From Alentia gelatinosa (lineage: Eukaryota > Annelida > Polychaeta > Phyllodocida > Polynoidae): a DNA stretch of 64,000 bases. The position numbers and the translations under genes were made by a program. This document shows positions 11,121 to 21,672 of this stretch, in pieces (the stretch's first letter is position 1; each line of letters begins with the position of its first letter). The notes under the pieces were generated by a model, which saw only the letters and a program-made list of their open reading frames with translations, made no database searches and had not been told where the DNA came from. Location: assembly GCA_950022655.1 (NCBI GenBank), contig OX465587.1:35397153-35461152 (forward strand), written 5' to 3'.

Positions 11121-12777
11121 TGGGAGCGCACCCGGCATCATGTTACAGAAGTGCACGCACCCCCGGGCCCGGGGTCACCGAGTGCGGCCCACCTGTAACA
11201 ACACCCCCGGCCACCGACCTGCGGCCCAGGACCTGGGCACAGGTGGTCAGCTGGATACCCCTGGCTACAACTCAAATGGACGCACCTGCCCCGGGTACAG
11301 CCGGCAAGGGGACCAAAACATGTGATGTCATCTCCCACGTGGCCGGGCGGCCACGTGCAGCTAGGGCGGCGGACAATAATAACAACAATAACACACACAG
11401 ACCTGGACACATGGCCACACCGGTGGGCGTCGCCCTCCAACCCGGGAGCAGTGTTAGTGTTACCGCGTCGCCCGACAATTCTGAGCTCGGTGTTAGTAAC
11501 ACCCCGGACTTCGACATAATAATGGAGTTATGTCGGACCGGAATCACCCCCCCCCCCGGAGTTCGCACGGATCCGGAGGCGTTCATGGAGCACCGCCGGG
11601 CGTAGTGGCCGTCTATGCACCAGGACGCCCCCTCAGCGCACGGCCATATCTATGGGGCCGTCAGAGCCACCGGACTGCCGAACGCTATGTGTAGCAAGAT
11701 AACGCTCCCCACCGACCTCAAGCTCCGGGCATGGGAGAAATACCTCACAGGGATGGACCGGAAGGAGGAGTTGCTCGGGTTCATCAGGTACGGGTTCCCT
11801 GTCGGCTACCTCAGGCCGGCCACCGACACTCGGGGATTCCCGAACCACCCCAGTGCCATGGCGTTTCCCGTAGAGGTAGGGAATTTCGTACAGAAGGAAC
11901 TCGCTTTCTCCAATTTTCTTGGGCCGTTCTCCGACCCAGTGTTCAGTCCATGGTGCCACATGTCCCCTCTCATGTCCCGAGAGAAGCGAGGGTCCGAGGC
12001 CCGGAGGGTCATAACGGATATGACATTCCCCCGTGAGCGGAGGGTCAACGCCTACATAATGAAGAATGCCCAATACTGGGGGAGGAACGGGACCACAGCC
12101 ATCCCACGGTCGACGGCTTCGTGCACCGCCTCGTGGCCTTGGGGGCGTCGAGTTACATGGCGACAATCGACATCTCAAGGGCCTATAAGAACTTCCGGTG
12201 CGACCCTCTCGACTGGCCACTGCTGTGTTTCATGTGGGACGGCAGGTACTATTGTGATACGGCCATGCCGTTCGGTGCCCGCGCGTCGTCGTACCACATG
12301 CAGTGCGTCGCCGACACCATCGTCGAGATCCTCGCCGGTAAGGGAGTCGAGGCCGCCATGGATAACCTGGTATTACCTCAGCGTCTCGTCGGAGATGCAG
12401 CAGGTTCTCGAACTTCGCCGAGGGATGGAACGGCCGCTCTCTCATTCCCCGAGGGCCTCCCACCAAGTGTATCGTTGTCGACACGTGCCTCACGGCGTCG
12501 GTGGCATGGACGGCCGCCTTGCTTACTCGGGGCAGACGCTCTCAGCCGGTCCCACCTCACCTCGAAGGACTACCGTAATGCCGCAGATTTCATGTCATTG
12601 CATAATCTGATGTCCGTTGTGCCATGTAATCATGCCTCATTCGTTCCCGTCCTCCAGCTCTCCTGCAGATCCGGCGCTACGCTCTCTCCAGCGGAGGGCA
12701 TCTGTGCAACAGACCGCGGCTCGACTTACCTGACGTTCTGCCGGAGGATTGGGACCGACCCGCAGACCCGACCGTGA
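11117..12777 (+). pseudogene. Reverse transcriptase / RNase H remnant of Ngaro-like element
   Basis: DIRS-order RT. The N-terminal part in one frame shows GFPVGYL, NHPSAMAF, LGPFSDPVFSPW, SPLMSREKRGS and RRVITDMTFP (about 11780-12050). After a frameshift near 12090 the next frame gives MATIDISRAYKNF, PFGARASSYHMQ and a damaged active-site region reading EAAMDN where a Y-x-D-D motif is expected. A third frame carries KCIVVDTCLT. The ADALSR motif that ends RNase H follows almost at once (near 12532). So most of RNase H has been deleted. Additional stop: TAG at 11603. Confidence 0.8.
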
Positions 12778-13568
12778 GCCTCATCACCGCGTATCTGGAA
12801 TATGTGGCCGAGCACGCTCCTTCACCGGCGACTGTAGCAAACCACCTGTCCCGCCTACGGTCGCACCTACGGCTGTCCAGGGGCAACGTCGCAGCGACAG
12901 AGGATGTACTGGTGAGGAGGGCACTCGACGCCATGAAGAGGGACAAGACATACCAACCAAACATCAAGCCTCCAATCCCCATGGAGGCACTCCAGGACGT
13001 CCTCGGAGGCCTAACGGCCACGCCCCTCGACCGGTCGCTGAAAGTAGCCTTCCTGGTGAAAAATTAGTTTGCCCCGCCCACGGTGAAGGGGTTCGACCCG
13101 GTCCGGCACCTCTCACGTGGAGACGTGGCGGTCACGTTAACTCGCATGCTTGTGAGGATCAAAGCCACCCAAAACCTCCAGTGTGTTGTAGAGGAGAAGC
13201 GAGTCGCCCTCCAGCCGTTGCCGGACCCTAGGACGTGCCCCCTTACAGCCGTGAGGGACATGATTGCAGCCGTGCCTACCCGTTCGGACCAGGACCCGTT
13301 CCTTATGAACGAGGACAGGTTCCTGATAACGACTCGCTCGTTAGGTAGGCACTGGGTGCGGCTTCTCACCGAGGCAGGCCACCCCCCAAAGACATACACT
13401 CTCCACAGCCTGAGAAAGGCCGCCGCCACACAGGCCTTCCAGGCCGGGGTCCCCGAACTCTCCATTCAACGATACGGGGGGTGGCACTCCAACGCCCATA
13501 GGAGCTATATCATGGACTCCAACGGCACCGCCGTGAACACGTCACTCATACACTCCATCAATGAGTGA
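12774..13568 (+). pseudogene. Tyrosine recombinase of Ngaro-like element
   Basis: This enzyme would recombine a circular cDNA into the genome. It has an N-terminal helical domain (TAYLEYVAEHAPSPATV) and a catalytic domain. The HxxR motif is HSLR at 13403-13414, followed by GGW and the nucleophile region RSYI with tyrosine at 13506-13508. A single in-frame TAG (13065-13067) lies in the segment that normally carries the first catalytic arginine, so that residue also seems lost. Apart from this stop the frame is open for 265 codons. It ends directly before the B1 repeat. Confidence 0.85.
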
Positions 13569-13612
13569 TCACGAACTTATCCAACCCACCACTCAACTTT
13601 TTATGGACTCTT

Positions 13613-13849
13613 GGGTTATTTTAAACACTTTATACAAATACATATACATATTACTACTCATACTGTACATAATTTACCACACCTGTCAATTACTATATGT
13701 ATTTTATTCATATATACCTTATATCATATCTACATATTTATATCATGCTATCATATTTCCAAATATGTATACCATACCATATCATACATATTATCAATAT
13801 GTATTTTCTTATCCTCTGATATTATTACCATGTATTAATATCACACGTA
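13613..13849 (+). repeat. Split direct repeat B1 of Ngaro-like element
   Basis: AT-rich repeat from gggttatttt to cacacgta, repeated at 14162-14397 with a few substitutions. Confidence 0.9.
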
Positions 13850-13930
13850 TGATGGACATCATAAAATTAAAATAAATTTTATTTAGCCCATTCCTGTCTC
13901 CTTCTATTGTGTTCAGTGTAAGGGGTAATG

Positions 13931-14121
13931 GGTAGCCCATGGCCTTTGGGTCAGGGGCGGTCATTGCCCCCCCTGGTGCACTGCCCCTCTCTTAGCGCAC
14001 CCTGCACGCCCCCTCGTGTAGGCCACGTGAATCATGTGGTCACGTGGCGCACCGCTACACAGACTCATCCTCCACTCTTCACCAGCTCTTCACCACGTTC
14101 ACACGTGTTTCAATTTTCTCC
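13931..14121 (+). repeat. Split direct repeat A2 of Ngaro-like element
   Basis: Second copy of A1, placed between B1 and B2. Confidence 0.9.
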
Positions 14122-14161
14122 CACCCACCCACTCCTTCTTCCCTCTTTCCTACTCTCGTAG

Positions 14162-14397
14162 GGGTTATTTTATACACTTTATACAAATACATATACGTAT
14201 TACTACTCATACTGTATATAATTACAACACCTGCCAATTACTATATGTATTTTATTCATATATACCTTATATCATATCTACATATGTATATCATTGTATC
14301 ATATTTCCAAATATGTATACCATACAATATCATACATATTATCAATATGTATTTTCTTATCCTCTGATATTATTACCTTGTATTAATATCACACGTA
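14162..14397 (+). repeat. Split direct repeat B2 of Ngaro-like element
   Basis: Second copy of B1. Gypsy copy 1 protease sequence resumes within about 40 bp to the right. Confidence 0.9.
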
Positions 14398-14830
14398 GAA
14401 CCGGGGGTCAGGATTACCTATCTGGTGCAGTGCAGCCAAGATTTAACATGGAACAACTGCCTCCGGTATCAACAAACAGATCTACCTTCAACCCCTGAAT
14501 CCTCATGGGTACGTACCACCATCAGCCACCTGATGGCCGCTGGATAAACCGGGAAATACCATCAAGGCTGCCGAGGTCCCATCTGCATTGGCTTAGCCAT
14601 TGCAGACAGGGGTGCTACGGAGACAGATATCGAGAACAGACTGTAGCAACCTGATTAGACATCTCTTCCTATCTGATATGAGCAGGCTTCGACCTGATCT
14701 CCAATTCCACGGTTTGCGTACTCTGGCTTACAGTTTCCTGGGCTACTGTCCTGCCACTTACTGCAGCCCTCTCTAGTTTACCAGATCCTCGGGTGTGAAT
14801 GGTAAAGCTGGTTTTTCTCCAACTGGGCTA
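14398..14830 (-). pseudogene. Protease and zinc-knuckle remnant of gypsy copy 1
   Basis: On the minus strand a segment reading LFVDTGGSCSMLN places the aspartic protease DTG at 14470-14462, matching LLLDTGASRSVLN of copy 2. Upstream (14580-14625) the conserved leader segment gctgccgaggtcccatctgc aligns with the protease N-terminus of copies 2 and 3. A degenerate CCHC knuckle (CSKWQDSSPGNC) lies near 14720-14770. There is no continuous frame. The protein would process Gag-Pol; here it is a relic. Confidence 0.65.
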
Positions 14831-14831
14831 A

Positions 14832-15890
14832 TCACTTGTTAATTAGTAGTAGTGTCTCTTTCACAGTCGGGGGTTCATTTGAACCTTTCCCCATAGCCTG
14901 CTTCTTCACCAAGGGATTCCCAATTCTGGGCCTCCCTGGATCCAGTCGGCCACGGCCCCTACCGCAGAAACTGCGGCGATTGAGTACCATTGACCTTACT
15001 GTGGAAAGCATATCTTCCACTTCAGTATCGCTGGACTCACTTGCCTCTCTCTCATCCTGTTCCCAGGACGAGCCCAGTGCAGCTACCCAGGTTTTACCCA
15101 CAGGCTTGCTGTGCTGACCAAAGAGAGCACACCTTTGTTCATAGTCGTTCACTATTCTCAGCACTTGAACGAGGCTCATTCTGGATTCCCATTTCGAGAC
15201 AACCTCAGTACGGATGTTCTTGTCTCTGAGACCCTTCACAAATTGCTTTTGATCCTTGAGCAGTGCTGGCGAGTCCAATCTGGTGCCAGGGTATGCCTCC
15301 ATTAGCAGTTGCTGTAAGGCTAAGTTGCTGTAAGGGCATTTTCATCTTTACCCTGCACCCGAAGTCGGTGGAGGGGTTCTATACCTTAAAGCCTAGTCTG
15401 CCTCTGCGCCAAAGCGAGCTGTTTCCCCCTGTATGCTGAGGGCCTCAGCGATTTGATTGTAATGAGCATACAGGTCTTTCAGCAACAGCTGAGCATTCTG
15501 CTTCTCATCGAGCAGACGCTGTCGTCGCCATTACTGTTCAGCCTCATGGTCAATCCGATGATCGACCTTGGGCTGCTCTACCAGGGTCCCTTGGCTTCAA
15601 GTCCTTCCTCAGGGTTACCTGTGCCTAACCCCTTCCAGGTCCTGATCGTCCATGGGTGGCGTTTGGGGCGTCCCCATGCTCAGCTGCTTCCAGCATCCGC
15701 CGCCCTGGATCGGCGTCAGCCTCCTGTGGAACATGGACCCTAGGTCATTGCTCCAGGCCAGCTGCCCCCTCCTCCACAGCGGAGTCTTGTGCCTCAGCCT
15801 GCGACCTGGTTTTCACCCCATGGCCATCCAACATTATCACCTTTCCAAGGATCCCCAGTTGTGCAAGCAACTGAAGATTCTGGTCATGGC
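14832..15890 (-). pseudogene. gag of gypsy copy 1
   Basis: The minus-strand frame 15302-14832 matches the C-terminal half of the family's gag: YPGTRLDSPAL, QFVKGLRDKNIR, VSKWESRMS, VLRIVNDYEQRC, then an Arg/Gly-rich FCGRGRGRLDPGR tail. The N-terminal half (15303-15890) is degenerate, but the leader with GVKTRSQAEAQ just after the primer-binding site is recognisable at about 15800-15835. The protein is about 60% alike to copies 2 and 3 by eye, clearly more diverged than those two are from each other. Confidence 0.75.
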
Positions 15891-15894
15891 ACCA
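15881..15894 (-). promoter_or_regulatory. Primer-binding site, gypsy copy 1
   Basis: Minus-strand tggtgccatgacca next to the LTR. It differs by one base from the tggtgccgtgacca site of copies 2 and 3. Confidence 0.7.
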
Positions 15895-15895
15895 A

Positions 15896-16464
15896 TGTAG
15901 TAGACCACTGGTCGCTGAAAGTGTGTGACCACTTTCAATGAAGCGGCATTCAACCAGTGGCTGAGACAATAGTCGCTACCCCGTGCTAATGACTCAGCAC
16001 GGGGGGGGGGGGGGGGGGGGGGGGGAGGCTGGGGGGGGGTTCAGATTGAATCCCGGACAGGTAGGGAGATTTGGGATCTACAACCTGACACTTAACTACG
16101 GACACAAGACCAGACTCCAGATTATTCAAATACAGTTTATTATATCCCAAGCTTACAGTTTGTTGGTGCTATGGGGCACCAACTAGTGCAGGAAGAGATT
16201 CGGGTCTCTTCACCGTTGAAAGATCCCAAAGAAACCTTACCAACACATGAGGCTCCAGGTGTTTACTCGACTGAGAGGCACTGTGAGAAGATCTGTGGAC
16301 CCGCTGTGGACTCAGTCCTTATATACTGACTGAGTTACGTAATGCGGGCGACCCCATGTATTTGCATACACAGGTCTAGCGGCCTTACCGCACAGCAGGG
16401 ATTGGCACTCGCGCCACCTAGCGTAAAGTGAAAACAACGCTGTTCGACTACCCTGACCCCTACA
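15896..16464 (-). repeat. 5' LTR of gypsy copy 1
   Basis: This is a 569-bp segment with tgt...aca ends, next to the primer-binding site. On the minus strand it has a TATATAA box (about 16318-16324), an AATAAA-type signal in gatataataaactg (about 16135-16142) and a long poly-G tract (about 16000-16025). Short blocks (cgcgccacctagcgtaaag, aacaacgctgttcgac) match the U3 of the other copies. No second copy of this LTR is in the window. Confidence 0.7.
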
Positions 16465-16745
16465 CTTGCATGCTAAAAAGTCAGACTTTGACACTTTACC
16501 ATGGTGAAAAGTCAGGGCTTAGCCATCGTTACATGCTAAAAAGTCAGACTTTGACACTTTTTAATGGTGAAAAGTCAGGGCTTAGCCATAATTGCATGCT
16601 AAATAGTCAAACTTTGACATTTTTCCATATTGAAAAGTCAGGGCTTAGCCATCATTGCATGCTAAAATGTCAGATTTTGACACTTCCCACTGTGAAAAGT
16701 CAAGGCTTAGACATAGTTGCATGCTAAAAAGTTAGATTTATATAC
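16465..16745 (+). repeat. Minisatellite, about 65-bp unit, copy a
   Basis: Four to five tandem units of about 65 bp. Each has gcatgctaaaaagtcagac, tttgacacttt and gaaaagtcagggcttagcc. The last unit runs into agttagatttatatacaag. The same array and the same flank recur at 20100-20470. Confidence 0.9.
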
Positions 16746-17042
16746 AAGACAGTTTATACACTTGATTTGGTTAAATTTGAAGGTTGTATGTGGCAGGTCA
16801 TGTTCTATGACCTTATAATGACATTACCATAGGTCATAGGCAAGGCACATTCATCAATATCTCCCAGCCTTGAATCAGTCCTAGGTCATTGCATTAAAGT
16901 TTCAGATGTGTGAAATAAGTTCATATGAAAACTATTGCATCATACCAAATTTTCGACCATCTAGTTCCCGCAGACACTGAGAGGCCAGTTCATAAGGATG
17001 GGCACCGAAACATAAAGCAGTGTTTTCTGCCCTTTTGTGCTT

Positions 17043-17313
17043 TTACAACTGGCTGTGGGTTCTAGTAAGTAATTCATTGGATATTACCATATATTTGTAG
17101 CCATTTGTTGAACTTCTCTGGCTTCCCTTCCCTACAACAGTTGTATTTGTCAATCTGTAGTAATCTTCTAAACTCGCTACTCCATGTATAAAGGCACGAA
17201 TCATTATCATGAAACAGGCGGTGTCTGTATATATAGAATTTGACTGCGAGGTAAATATAGTTGTGAACTTTTGTGGACTGGTTTGATCCATCCAGGCCGA
17301 AAAGCAAAGCCAT
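17043..17313 (-). pseudogene. LINE ORF2 C-terminal fragment
   Basis: A minus-strand frame (MALLFGLDG, NYIYLAVKFYIYRHRLF, EKFNKWLQIYGNIQ) has the pattern of the end of L1/Tx1-like ORF2 proteins, where an LFG motif is followed by an ..LAKxxIYxxR helix and a final FxxxW segment. Only about 80-90 residues remain. No RT or endonuclease is nearby. Assignment rests on pattern only. Confidence 0.5.
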
Positions 17314-17568
17314 TCTGGAAATATTTAGAGTTGCCTACTTTTGTTTCTTTTTCTGCTTTCTGATCATTTACAGTATTCATCGCCATCCCACACCAATGCT
17401 ACATTACACTTGAGCACTGGTACGTTTCTGAAATTGTTATGACTTGATGTTCAATTGAAGGAACTGTACACAAGGGCAATTGAAATGAAAACTTAAAAAA
17501 GCCAATGTCAGAATTACTGGTCAGCACAGAGGGGCTCCTTATGAAGGGGAGGGTGGGGGGAGTCACCT
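17314..17568. other. Short unassigned stretch
   Basis: Nothing recognisable. It may be further decayed LINE sequence upstream of the fragment at 17043-17313. Confidence 0.4.
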
Positions 17569-18556
17569 GGGACCTGTTTCACTACTTTTGAGACAAAAGT
17601 GTTAGACAGACATAAAAAACCGGCACCAGGGACCCGTTTTACTAGTTCCAAGACATTACCCAAAGTTAGACATAAATAAGGGCAGCAACAGTGGCAGCAA
17701 CAGTGGGTAAGTAAAATCTTCTTTCAAAAGCAATGTCTTGTTTGCTCACCTTGTTGGTGCCACTATTGAGTTCAAGACACTTCATGTGTCGCAGTGGCGT
17801 CCCCAGTATGTCGAGGCCGCCAAAAGTCATGCATTTTCACATGAGTTGAGCAGTGGACCTGGACTGGTTGTAACCTGTGAGAACCTGCCATGTTAGTAGT
17901 TTCATTTAAAATTACATACATTATTTACATTTACCGACTAAGTGTGATTGTTGTATTATGATACTGAGAGGTTGTTTATACTGATGTCCATTCTTTTGTT
18001 ATTTTTGCATGTTTGGCTAGCTTGATATAGTGCTTGAGAGATGTGTATAATGAGCACCACATGCTGAGTATGAATGTAAACAGGCATGTATTTGCCTTTT
18101 CAATTAACAGGGCAAGGGGTGTGGGAGGGGTGGGGAAGTGTTTTGCTGGGTCTTGCCTGTCTACCACGAATATCGTGAATACAAGCAGATTGGAGTCTCC
18201 GATCTTCTTCATTTATGATACAATTATAGGATATATGTATCCCTTACTCATGTTAAGGTTTCGTGGCTTAACTCTTGCAGGAAGTGAGTAAAATTACTCA
18301 GAAGAGGGCGGCCAGACTGCTCCCGACAAAGCACTGTGACCACAATGCGAGAGGATAGACCCTATTGTGAACAGTGACACAACAGAGGCAGTAGCAGAGA
18401 AAGGTCATGGGGTTTGAAACATGACATACTACTGTTCACCCATGTCTTCTCTAGGAGATTGCAAACTGTGTTGTCACAGGACTAACGAAACGCTACCTGC
18501 CCTTGTTGTGTCACAGAGACCAACAAGGGTTGTCACGGGACTAGTGAAACAGGTCC
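17569..18556. mobile_element. Non-autonomous TIR element (MITE-like)
   Basis: Inverted ends ggacctgtttcactac (17570-17585) and, at the right, ctagtgaaacaggtcc (18541-18556). Near the left end, gcagcaacagtggcagcaac and related blocks resemble the ends of the element at 42478-43303. There is no transposase frame and no clear target duplication. Confidence 0.5.
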
Positions 18557-19007
18557 TAGCAGTGCAAGCAAGAACGGACAAAACAAAGTCTAATGTCTAA
18601 TTCTTATGAAACCAGACACACTGTGTTTGGGGTCTGTCTTGTCCTAAGGGCAGCTACTTGTGTTGTCACGAAACAAGGAAACCACGGAGCTGTTTCAAAA
18701 CCATAGACTTAACCCACATTTTGAAACAGCTCCAGGGCCTGATATGTCTGTATGGTGTCACAGACATGTCACGAAACTAGTGAAATAGGTTTAAGGTCCC
18801 TAGTGGTGCTAAATTACACAATATTTTTCTCAAGCGTTGACTGTTTTTACATGCTCCAATGTCTAGCCATTGACAGCTAAAAATCGTCAGTTGGTGCACA
18901 ATTCAAGAATCACTACCTATAATTGTTTAGAGTTAACGCCCTGTGGAAGTTCCCGTGGAGCCCCGCACCAACAAGCCTTCTCTTAAGCACCCCACCGCCA
19001 CTAATTA
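18557..19007. other. Intergenic stretch
   Basis: No gene seen. It contains a small hairpin-forming pair (gagctgtttcaaaacc near 18677, ttttgaaacagctcc near 18719), possibly a remnant of the same TIR family. Confidence 0.5.
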
Positions 19008-19601
19008 CATTGGTGTTTTTCTTTAGCATGACTAATAGAGTTACACTTCTGTCATGGAATTGCGTCTTGTTTACTCCATTTTTGGTACACCACACCCAGG
19101 CACATGAGAATGAGTTCAGCCAAGCATTCCCCCGCATGTTAGGGGGGATGTGGTATTCTTTACAATTTTATATTACACCAATAGAAATGAGTTTCACCAC
19201 CTTACACAATGTTCTTAGTATAGCTAAGTATTACATGTAACAGGAAAAATATCAAGTCTCTTAGACTTTAGAGCAGAAGAATCTCAATAAAGCTACATTT
19301 AACTACACATACCTGTTACATTGAAAAGGACCTAAATGCGAAGTTAATTATGTGATCTTTCCAGAAAAAACAATGCCAAAATGTTTAATGGAATCAGAGA
19401 GGTACATTCCCACTTTGAAGGGAATGTATTAGGAATACAGAAAGTTCCACATAATACAACATGGTGAAATTAACATAAAATATCAATCTTGTACCGTTGA
19501 GGGTAGACTCTAGTACAGTCTGTTGTCGCCAGGGACAGGGCACACAGGCTCAAACTAAGGCTGTTAAGCGCTGCCATTTTAAGTCAGGAATTCCTGCCTC
19601 C
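19008..19601 (+). repeat. Interspersed repeat, copy b
   Basis: Second copy of the repeat at 2041-2900, collinear but with internal deletions relative to it. It ends at the same gtcaggaattcctgcctcc block. Confidence 0.75.
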
Positions 19602-19670
19602 TCTGGTACTAAACTACTGTGAGTGATTTGCCAGCACTGCACGAAACAAACCACTTTAAATATGTATAGG

Positions 19671-19765
19671 CCCGGCGTATGCCTTTGCGTATACAAGGTC
19701 GTCCTATTCCCTGTGTGTATACGCCTCATCTGTAGGCGCCTGATTAATATATACCCATGTAAGAG
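19671..19765 (+). repeat. Short interspersed repeat (gtatac family), copy 1
   Basis: About 95 bp with the core tatacaaggtcgtcctattc, rich in gtatac palindromes. It recurs at 46151-46240 (plus) and 59101-59195 (minus). Confidence 0.75.
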
Positions 19766-20036
19766 GAGGATTATCATGGACTATTTAATGACTTATATTG
19801 ACATGATATTGTCTTGTAGAATTGTCCATGTTGAATTGGGGAAGAAGCTAACTCATATAGTTATCAAGATATTAATGACGTTTATGTATACAGGATTTGT
19901 TTACTTCTTATTAATAAGCAAAGTTTACGTCTTATTAATAAAATATAAAGGTATAATATTCAGTTATCATTAAACTCTTGCTGTGTGGGTTCAGAAGTGC
20001 ATGGTAACCTCACACACCTACTGATCAGATGTAGCA
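19766..20036. other. AT-rich stretch without gene
   Basis: Only short AT-rich frames; nothing supported. Confidence 0.5.
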
Positions 20037-20470
20037 GGGGCATCAGATCATTTTGAAAGTGGTGGGGGGGGGGGGGGGGGGGAGGCGAATTGAAAAATTG
20101 CTGACTTTTTTCTTGGTATGAAGTCAGACTTTTACATTGGCCAATTCCACAGGATTTACTGTAAATCTGTGAAAAGTCTGTGAGAAGTCAGGTCTTAGCC
20201 TTCAATACATGTGAAAAAGTCAGACATTTATGCAAGGTGAAAAGTCAGGGTTTAGCCATCATTGCATGCTAAAAATCACACTTTGACACTTTTCCATGGT
20301 GAAAAGACAGGGCTTAGCCATCAGTGCATGCTATATAGTCAGACTTTGACATTTTTCCATGTGAAAAGTGGGGACTTAGCCATCGTTGTATTTCGAAAAG
20401 TCATAGTTACATGCTAAAAAGTTAGATTTATATACAAGACAGTTTTTACACTTGATTGGGATAAATTTGA
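20037..20470 (+). repeat. Poly-G run and minisatellite, copy b
   Basis: A G-run at 20064-20082 is followed by degenerate units of the same array as 16465-16745 (gaaaagtcagggtttagcc, gcatgctaaaaatcac) and by the same flank, agttagatttatatacaag. The two loci are therefore copies of one larger repeat. Confidence 0.85.
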
Positions 20471-20678
20471 AGGTGTTGACTTTTTGTGGGCTGGCAAAAA
20501 AGTGTGTCCCCCCCCCCCCATTCTGACACCACTGTGTAGAACAACAATAATAAGAGAAAAAGTGGGCTCAGTCCCTATGTTTTCTTATTATTATATAACT
20601 ATTTAACATGAAAATCAGCCATTTCAGTTACTTGTGGTATAATCATGGCACCGCACTCATGCATAGGGAGCCAAAGTG

Positions 20679-20998
20679 AACCCATTGAAACCACAGATAC
20701 CTGTTTACAAAACACCATTTCCGGATATAGGTGCTCAGTAATTTGACTAATTATATGTGTCATTTTCCAATCTTTTAGATTCATATTTTTGATAAACTTA
20801 ACAACTGTCATCATAGCTTCAAGACAGAATTATTCAGAGACGATAAAAGTAGGGCCTAAACTACACTTCAAAAGTAACAAACAAGACCAAAAACAAAAGT
20901 CTAGCCTCAAAGCCCCACAGGTTTTGCACTAAGCCTCATCTTTACTGGCCACAGAAAATGGTGTTTTGTAAACAGGTATCTGTGGTTTCAACGGGTCC
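20679..20998. repeat. Inverted repeat, arms about 43 bp
   Basis: The arm 20679-20722 (contains accacagatacctgttt) is repeated in reverse complement at 20956-20998 (aaacaggtatctgtggt) with only about two mismatches. The spacer is about 230 bp. It could be a foldback or TIR element. There is no coding content. Confidence 0.8.
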
Positions 20999-21490
20999 CC
21001 TATACCATAGTATCTTGCAAAATGTACGTCCTATGTGAAGCCAGCCCCATTCACTACGCCCCTATCATAGCTTTTTGTAAGGTTCACTCTGATTCGTCAA
21101 TAAGGTCACCTTTTCAAACTTTCGACCAATCAGATCTCGCCTTTTATATTTAGTTGGTATTCACTCTCCAACATAGTTTTTGATGCTACTCACATATATA
21201 TGTATATTTATACTACGCTTCAGCGGCGATTGCAACATCTGCAATTAGGTCTCCTTACATATTCTTAGCTAATGTAATGAACAAAGCCTCCGCTGGCGAC
21301 ATTAACCCCCGATCAGCATTGGCCAATGACTCGAGATGGATATTTTTTATGTTGGATCCGAAGACCAATAAGTAAGGTTTATCTTCATTTCTAAGATTCA
21401 TTTGGCCTCTATATTACATATCAACTACCATAGATCACATTTAGATCAAGATTTAGTCAACAGAACAAGTAGACTTAACATATTTTCCTG
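20999..21490. other. Intergenic stretch
   Basis: No gene seen. It lies downstream, on the minus strand, of the candidate transcript at 21673-22006, and includes a minus-strand AATAAA (about 21493-21498) at its right edge. Confidence 0.5.
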
Positions 21491-21672
21491 TTTTATTTCG
21501 CACAAATTTCACAGTATTTCATCTCCACTTTGGGGAATCGCCATTCTCATATTGTTCACTTTAAGTTTGTACTGAATCACTACATTTTGATATTTATACT
21601 GATGTTTGCAACGTTGAAAGTGGCAACAGTGGCCTTTGATTAATTCCTGGTTTGTAAAGTTTGTTATTTTGG

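Larger units (their letters stand above)
9696..14397 (+). mobile_element. Ngaro-like tyrosine-recombinase retrotransposon
   Basis: The element has split direct repeats in the order A1 - internal - B1 - A2 - B2 (9696-9884, 13613-13849, 13931-14121, 14162-14397). That arrangement is characteristic of Ngaro-type DIRS-order elements, which integrate through a circular intermediate with a tyrosine recombinase and normally leave no target duplication. Inside are gag, RT (RNase H mostly deleted) and a tyrosine recombinase, all on the plus strand and all broken. It interrupts gypsy copy 1 between protease and integrase. The GC-rich coding part stands out from its AT-rich B repeats. Confidence 0.88.
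3000..16464 (-). mobile_element. Ty3/gypsy element, copy 1 (old, nested)
   Basis: This is a minus-strand member of the same family as copies 2 and 3 but more diverged. From its 5' end (right to left) one can follow LTR, PBS, leader, gag, zinc knuckle and protease (16464-14398), then a Ngaro-type insertion, then the integrase C-terminus (9694-8953), a Penelope-like insertion, the pol-ORF3 spacer with a LINE tail, the ORF3 promoter, ORF3 remnants and the 3' untranslated part, which fades out near 3000. RT, RNase H and the N-terminal integrase are missing. No 3' LTR is visible at the left end. The left boundary is approximate. Confidence 0.8.
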
